A stretch of 64,000 bases of DNA from Shinella yambaruensis. GTDB taxonomy: Bacteria; Pseudomonadota; Alphaproteobacteria; Rhizobiales; Rhizobiaceae. Where the stretch lies: the NCBI RefSeq assembly GCF_022899355.1, contig NZ_JALJCK010000009.1, positions 1 through 64,000 of the forward strand, given 5' to 3'. Positions within the stretch are counted from its first letter, which is position 1, and each line of letters begins with the position of its first letter. Position numbers and translations under genes: made by a program. The notes under the pieces were generated by a model, which made no database searches, was not told the origin of the DNA, and saw only the letters and a program-made list of their open reading frames with translations. Positions 63,338 to 64,000 of this stretch are shown here, one piece after another.

Positions 63338-63430
63338 GTCATCCTCGGGCTCGACCCGAGGATCCACGCGGCACGCCTTGAGTTCGTGACGTGGATCCTC
63401 GGGTCAAGCCCGAGGATGACAGAGGAGAGG
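63338..63430. repeat. Intergenic double-palindrome repeat, copy 4
   Basis: GTCATCCTCGGGCTCGACCCGAGGAT (first arm) and TGGATCCTCGGGTCAAGCCCGAGGATGAC (second arm) flank ccacgcggcacgccttgagttcgtgacg. Same layout as the other three copies. It fills much of the 244-base gap before the Lrp gene. Confidence 0.75.
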
Positions 63431-63484
63431 GGTCGGGCCTTGTTGGCCGGCTTTGATTGGCGATCCTTAGTTCCGAGCGACTTC

Positions 63485-63937
63485 TTAACGCCTAATTCGC
63501 GTCGACAGAATGATCGACGACAGCGTGCGCTCCACGCCGTCGATCGCGCCGATGCGGTCGATCAGGTGGTCGAGTTCGGCGATCGATGCCGCCTCGACCA
63601 CGGCGATCAGGTCGAAACTGCCGCTGACCGAATGCAGCGTGCGCACGGCCGAGATGGCGTGCAGTTCCGTCGTGATGCGCGCCAAGGTCTTCGGCGCGAT
63701 GGTGATCAGCACATGCGCCTTCACCATGCCGCTCTCATAGGCGTCCGAAAGCTTGACGCCATAGCCGGCGATCACGCCGTCCCGCTCCAGCCGGTCGATC
63801 TTCGCCTGCACGGTCGTGCGCGACAGGCCCAGTTTGCGGGCGATCGTCGCGGTCTGCTCGCGGGCGTTCTCGCTGAGGATGGCAAGCAGCTCGCGATCCT
63901 TGGCGCCTAGCGTCGAAATGCTCATTTCTACCGTCAT
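63485..63937 (-). CDS. Lrp/AsnC family transcriptional regulator
   Basis: A 150-residue Lrp-type regulator with an N-terminal HTH (AKDRELLAILSENAREQTATIARKLGLSRTTVQAKIDRLERDGVI) and a C-terminal RAM domain (HVLITIAPKTLARI and VSGSFDLIAVVEA). It may control the neighbouring DadA-like oxidase gene, as Lrp-family genes often do for amino acid enzymes, but that is inference. Start at ATG of MTVEMSISTLG; the internal ATG four codons later is equally plausible. Confidence 0.92.
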   Translation of the reverse strand: MTVEMSISTLGAKDRELLAILSENAREQTATIARKLGLSRTTVQAKIDRLERDGVIAGYGVKLSDAYESGMVKAHVLITIAPKTLARITTELHAISAVRTLHSVSGSFDLIAVVEAASIAELDHLIDRIGAIDGVERTLSSIILSTRIRR

Positions 63938-63950
63938 TCTGCCGATATCG

Positions 63951-63962
63951 ATAATGTATTAT
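63951..63962. promoter_or_regulatory. Inverted repeat upstream of the Lrp gene
   Basis: ATAAT-gt-ATTAT is an exact inverted repeat 14 bases before the Lrp start, in an AT-rich stretch (CGATATCGATAATGTATTATG). It is a natural autoregulatory site candidate. Confidence 0.4.
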
Positions 63963-64000
63963 GCCAGATGTGGCGCTTTAAATCGACAGCCTTCACCCTC

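Noticed and set aside
22325-63430. CRISPR-like array from the recurring palindromes
   Set aside because: The four copies are tens of kilobases apart with variable arms and no regular spacers; they are dispersed intergenic repeats.

Overview
The window is a GC-rich, tightly packed chromosomal segment of an alphaproteobacterium, most likely a member of the Rhizobiaceae (Rhizobium/Ensifer/Shinella type). The evidence is the gene content: a ccmABCDG heme-export cluster, a PhaR-PhaAB polyhydroxybutyrate locus, an RpoH2-type sigma factor with an EcfG-type promoter, CarD, FdxA, IalB and Bug/Tct proteins. Intergenic palindromic repeats of the kind scattered through rhizobial genomes point the same way. 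I recognise 62 protein genes. I see no tRNA or rRNA gene, CRISPR array, insertion sequence or prophage. Most of the other long open frames are antisense shadows caused by the high GC content.

Layout. 0.16-3.1 kb: cytochrome c maturation operon ccmABCDG. 3.1-5.2 kb: an M3 oligopeptidase. 5.3-6.7 kb: a TerC/DUF475 membrane protein behind a strongly structured leader. 6.9-13.6 kb: tripartite tricarboxylate transporter tctCBA, an orphan periplasmic binding protein and the two-component pair tctDE. 13.9-19.3 kb: MarR plus Bcr/CflA-type exporter, argG, a short-chain dehydrogenase, a LysE exporter and a DUF1287 protein. 19.4-22.1 kb: an ABC importer of the ABC_sub_bind type. 22.5-26.8 kb: rlmN, a divergent LysR/MFS pair and an IalB-like protein. 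27.2-31.4 kb: YkvA, PhhB, phaB, phaA, phaR and an unknown membrane protein. 31.7-37.0 kb: rpmF, a GST, mtgA, ispA, hisC and ispG. 37.1-41.7 kb: MFS, DeoR, rpoH2, carD and fdxA. 41.9-47.0 kb: an S4-domain protein, a SUV3-like helicase with a long disordered tail, a second GST and thpR. 47.1-52.0 kb: a GDSL esterase divergent from an ABC/FtsX pair, then a Bax-inhibitor-1 family protein. 52.2-57.4 kb: an M48 lipoprotein protease and thiBPQ under a TPP riboswitch. 57.6-64.0 kb: puuAB with a divergent GntR regulator, a MOSC protein, a DadA-like oxidase and an Lrp-type regulator.

The regulatory layer is fairly readable. There is a clear TPP riboswitch before thiB. A GGAAC-N16-CGTT promoter sits before rpoH2. 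Palindromic operator candidates sit before marR, puuA/gntR, tctD and the LysR-linked MFS gene. Several convincing hairpin terminators are visible.

Two repeat families occur in the gaps. One is an approximately 85 bp double palindrome with four copies. The other is a family with GAGCATTTCC ends, including a 160 bp MITE-like unit with terminal inverted repeats. I found no clearly new multi-gene system. The items most worth a second look are the structured terC leader with a 32-codon uORF, the orphan binding protein beside tctDE, the helicase tail and the repeat families.
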